Part shown: piece by piece, positions 31,701-33,730 of the stretch | Layout of the letters: every line of letters begins with the position of its first letter | Position numbering within the stretch: position 1 is the stretch's first letter | Assembly (NCBI GenBank): GCA_031287095.1 | Contig: JAITTG010000117.1 | Span: forward strand, 1 to 33,730 | Reading direction: 5' to 3' | Length of the DNA: 33,730 bases | From: Candidatus Parendomicrobium reticulitermitis | GTDB taxonomy: Bacteria; Elusimicrobiota; Endomicrobiia; Endomicrobiales; Endomicrobiaceae | The notes under the pieces: model-generated | Told to the model about the DNA's origin: nothing | The model's database searches: none | What the model saw: only the letters and a program-made list of their open reading frames with translations | Program-made: the position numbers and the translations under genes

Positions 31701-33730
31701 TACGGCGGACTCATTGACGCTGTTTGGGATAGACCAGATACATATCTTAAACATATATAGGGGAGAAACTTTGAATATAAGTACGGAGAATTTTATTTCT
31801 GAAGTATTTCCGACGGCAAGCAATGCCGCTTTTGTCAGCGGAGCGCAATACTCGTATAGTGAAAGTTCTACGGTGTATAGTTTTGAATCTCACGACAACG
31901 GGTTAGGAGGCAATTTAAGATTTATAAGGTTAAAGGACAAGACTGTTGTCACAGGGGATTTTGATTTATTGTATTGTAACAATGTCACAGGCGCTTTTGG
32001 CGTAGGGGCATCTTCATTTAGTATTGGCGCTAATAGGGGTTATACTTTCAATAGGGACGAGACATACAATATCATATCCAAAGCCAACTGGGATATTAGC
32101 GCTACTGGGACGGGAGATTTTCGTATAGAAGGAAACGGCGACCCTGAAAAGCGTGTAATATCTGCGCGGCGCAGGGACAATCTTGCAGAGCAAAGTTCAT
32201 TATTTAACTTGGCTCAAAGTGGAATAAAGTTTAATGTCAGCCAAGTGAGTATAATTGACGCGTATAGGGCGGACGGCGGCGCGGCGATAAGGATGACTGC
32301 GGACAATATAATCTCTTTAGAGAATGTGATTTTTTCAAAAAACACTTCAGTTTTAGGCGGAGCAATATACGCTGAAGATGGTAAAATCAATTTTACCAAC
32401 GCTTCTAAATTCTCAGAAAACACCGCTCTTACAAACGGCGGCGGAGCAATATATGGACAAGGAATTTCTGTTGACTATGAAGGCTCGTTAGATTTTTCAA
32501 ACAATATATCATTATCAAGCGGCGGATTCGCCTATTTTAAAGATTCGGCGAACTCATTTATGCTTGTGGACGCTGTATTTGAAAGAAATACGGCAAAGAA
32601 CGGCGGAGCATTATATATTGAAGGCGGAAATATATACTCGTTAGATCCAAACAATAAACTGACATTTAGAGGCAATATAGCCCGCGAGAAAGGCGGCGCG
32701 GCGTATATAATAGGAGCGGCGGGGAGGAGTAGTACCTTTGATATAGGAGCTGACAATGTTTTGCTTGCGATGACTAATAATAGCGCAATAAGCGGCGGCG
32801 GCGCTATATATTTTGACGGCAGTAACGGCTCTAATTTAGTTCTTACAAATCCTAACTTTACCGATAACAACTCTTTGCTGGGAAACGGCGGGGCGATATA
32901 CGCGTTTGGCGGCGCGCAGATTTCTACTTTAACTATCCGGGCAAGACAAGATATTTTATTTAGCCGAAATTTGGCGGGAGGTAATCCCAATGATATTTAT
33001 CTTGGAACTAATATGGATTTAATTTTTGATTCTGTAAAAAAGACTAAAATAAGGCTTGACGGGGGCATAGACAGCGCGGCTGGGGCGTCAACGATAATCA
33101 AGAAAGGAGCGGGCGAAGTTTCAGTAGGCTCTTTTTTGTATTATAGCGGTATGCTTATAATTGAACAGGGAAAATTCCATATCAATATGTCCAGTTCAAA
33201 TTTAGGCGCTCTAAATGTAATAGAAAATGGGGAACTTTCTTTAATTAACAATTATGCGGACGGCGGCAAACGAAATATAGTAGATATAGCAGGCGATGCG
33301 GTTATAACGGGTCAATATGCTTTGGACTTAAATTTTAGTTATCCGGAATATACTGACCGTATAATAGTGCATGGCAATCTTAAAATTGTTGAGAATATTT
33401 CGTTGCTCAAAACATATTTATGGGGCGGCACAGAATATGTTGCTATCGGCAACAAGGTGATGATAGCCGAATCTGACAATGAGATTATTGGACAATTCAG
33501 CCAAGTAGATGGCAGAGCGGGACGGGTATTATGGCTGCGCAAAGGCAAAGACGATAATGATAGGCAGTGGCAGTTATGGTTAGAAGTCACAGGAATCATT
33601 GATTTTAGGAGCATAGCGATGACGCACAATCAAAGCGAGGTCGCTATGCTATTTAACAAAGACGCTTTATGGGAAAGTTCTATGGTAAATATCCCAAACC
33701 TAATAGGCGATATGTTTTTTGACAAGAAAT
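28732..33730 (+). CDS. giant Pmp-repeat surface protein, partial at window edge
   Basis: From the ATG at 28732 (AGAGGA upstream) I read at least 1666 codons without a stop to the last base, so the C-terminus is outside. Residues 1-~31 look like a long signal peptide (KRLFKSFIYFAFLFVLLSLW, then ADGAFA). From ~110 to ~640 about 17 units of 30-38 residues repeat the pattern NS(T/I)VSF(I/T)SNSA...GGAIYN. A repeat-poor stretch follows, then a second block (~1180-1420) with GGAIYAEDG and GGGAIYGQG. Next comes an autotransporter-associated strand (TIIKKGAGEVSVGS, then GMLIIEQGKFHI). The layout is that of a beta-helical passenger; a C-terminal barrel is expected downstream. A surface role is inferred. 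The same Pmp motif is used by the minus-strand autotransporter at 11766-17414. Confidence 0.8.
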   Translation, partial: MALLKRLFKSFIYFAFLFVLLSLWKADGAFALNEGQFASYFVDNGDVFDMQLDTNLTFSGKPLLVMNPSSGTIRGENLTSSVSLGNNPGLSDPGLRIGSNRQLFFYGNIVFVNVGRYGAIRVDGNSRVFFRNSTVGFAGNTAASRGGAVLIDGSNLFFENSTVSWTGNMGSSYGGAIYSYQSTVAFTNSSASFISNSANIGAAIRNTAGHNFTFDNSRADFISNTAGSQGGAIANYRLSFTISNSTVSFISNSASSYGGAVDNEGQSIFTVADSAVGFTSNSANSGAGIYNRQSTFTFADSSVSFNSNSAQSGGAIYNSSSNFTFINSIVRFNSNSASDSINGGGGATYNRDYSLFTIANSTINFTSNKASIGGAIYNENQSTFTFTNSIVSFTSNSGSGGAIYNYDARFVFTNSTVSWTENKSGNAGGGAISNEDLSIFTITNSSASFTLNTTDFFGGAINNDKQSTFTFANSIVSFTSNSVGDGIGGALFNGAQSTFTFINSIVRFNSNYTNILGGAIGNFQSIFTFTSSTVSFISNFARDSGGGAIISAESTLTFSNSIVSFISNSAVYGGAILSSHSSIFIFTNSTVSFISNSANIAGGAVYLRGENLSFNNSSISWTGNSASNAGGALYIGVSSVSFNDSYVYFDSNISSGAPNDLYIQDSRLKINGGRVIVNSGIEGTSTSIIYVDKSVIFELRGFSDKYVGNINVINGRVKVGGIYIAGDTFLQTANSVIELTTGTQITADSTIFFSDINSKMYITNNSSTIVFHTDAVISSGGLSYGRITKTGGGVLRIGGDNRLFGGDYTQTKGLTIVDNSGRIFSGKIEIENSSITAYGTGINYGDLRLINGYAQNYASVSGAVISENNTQLQTHSKIDFKGMSGVIMYELRGVRLVGGSTDENAIKFEGVKVGVSSVPDSSLSSGKVSFHFENSVLALSKTALSNNASVKAGLSSVRDLSLSKISANISSISFGVDFTATAMTSDRLITTADSLTLFGIDQIHILNIYRGETLNISTENFISEVFPTASNAAFVSGAQYSYSESSTVYSFESHDNGLGGNLRFIRLKDKTVVTGDFDLLYCNNVTGAFGVGASSFSIGANRGYTFNRDETYNIISKANWDISATGTGDFRIEGNGDPEKRVISARRRDNLAEQSSLFNLAQSGIKFNVSQVSIIDAYRADGGAAIRMTADNIISLENVIFSKNTSVLGGAIYAEDGKINFTNASKFSENTALTNGGGAIYGQGISVDYEGSLDFSNNISLSSGGFAYFKDSANSFMLVDAVFERNTAKNGGALYIEGGNIYSLDPNNKLTFRGNIAREKGGAAYIIGAAGRSSTFDIGADNVLLAMTNNSAISGGGAIYFDGSNGSNLVLTNPNFTDNNSLLGNGGAIYAFGGAQISTLTIRARQDILFSRNLAGGNPNDIYLGTNMDLIFDSVKKTKIRLDGGIDSAAGASTIIKKGAGEVSVGSFLYYSGMLIIEQGKFHINMSSSNLGALNVIENGELSLINNYADGGKRNIVDIAGDAVITGQYALDLNFSYPEYTDRIIVHGNLKIVENISLLKTYLWGGTEYVAIGNKVMIAESDNEIIGQFSQVDGRAGRVLWLRKGKDDNDRQWQLWLEVTGIIDFRSIAMTHNQSEVAMLFNKDALWESSMVNIPNLIGDMFFDKK

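Overview
The window looks like a chromosomal segment of a low-GC Gram-negative bacterium carrying a degraded prophage. Two giant autotransporter-type surface proteins and an apolipoprotein N-acyltransferase (Lnt) point to an outer membrane. The genus cannot be fixed from the sequence. An Elusimicrobiota/Endomicrobium-like host is one guess, made with low confidence.

Region 1 (1-11560) is a partial contractile-tailed prophage read on the plus strand. It begins with a possible insertion-sequence end (1-117), followed by a terminase fragment that keeps only the nuclease domain. Next come a portal-like protein and a Mu F/SPP1 gp7-type head protein with a nuclease-like C-terminus. An accessory block follows, with a DNA methylase, two tiny ORFs, one minus-strand ORF and a tRNA-Met-like sequence. 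After it come a scaffold-position coiled-coil protein, a decoration-type protein, a major-capsid candidate, three or four head-completion/connector proteins, a tail sheath and a tail tube. A second copy of the head protein then appears, followed by a small tail-chaperone candidate. Tape measure, baseplate, lysis and replication genes are absent. The most striking feature is the head-protein pair: the first ~230 residues are almost the same, the C-terminal nuclease-like domains differ, and the same multistem RNA-like element lies at each stop codon.

Region 2 (11561-17414) holds a minus-strand autotransporter of 1882 residues. It has a signal peptide, a Gly-rich segment, Pmp-like GGA(I/L)Y repeats, a beta-barrel and, unusually, about 250 residues of TPR-like sequence after the barrel.

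Region 3 (17538-27402) is a plus-strand housekeeping stretch: trxA-trxB (thioredoxin system), lnt, prfB, pyrE, purM and an FAD-linked oxidase. A HinfI-like restriction-modification pair and a restriction-enzyme-like remnant sit between pyrE and purM.

Region 4 (27403-28731) has no convincing gene. It holds dispersed palindromes, a 16-C tract and a ~27-bp tandem array. Region 5 (28732-33730) is a second giant Pmp-repeat surface protein whose frame is open to the window edge. Several palindromic repeat families are scattered over chromosome and prophage, and one copy lies in frame inside the FAD oxidase gene.
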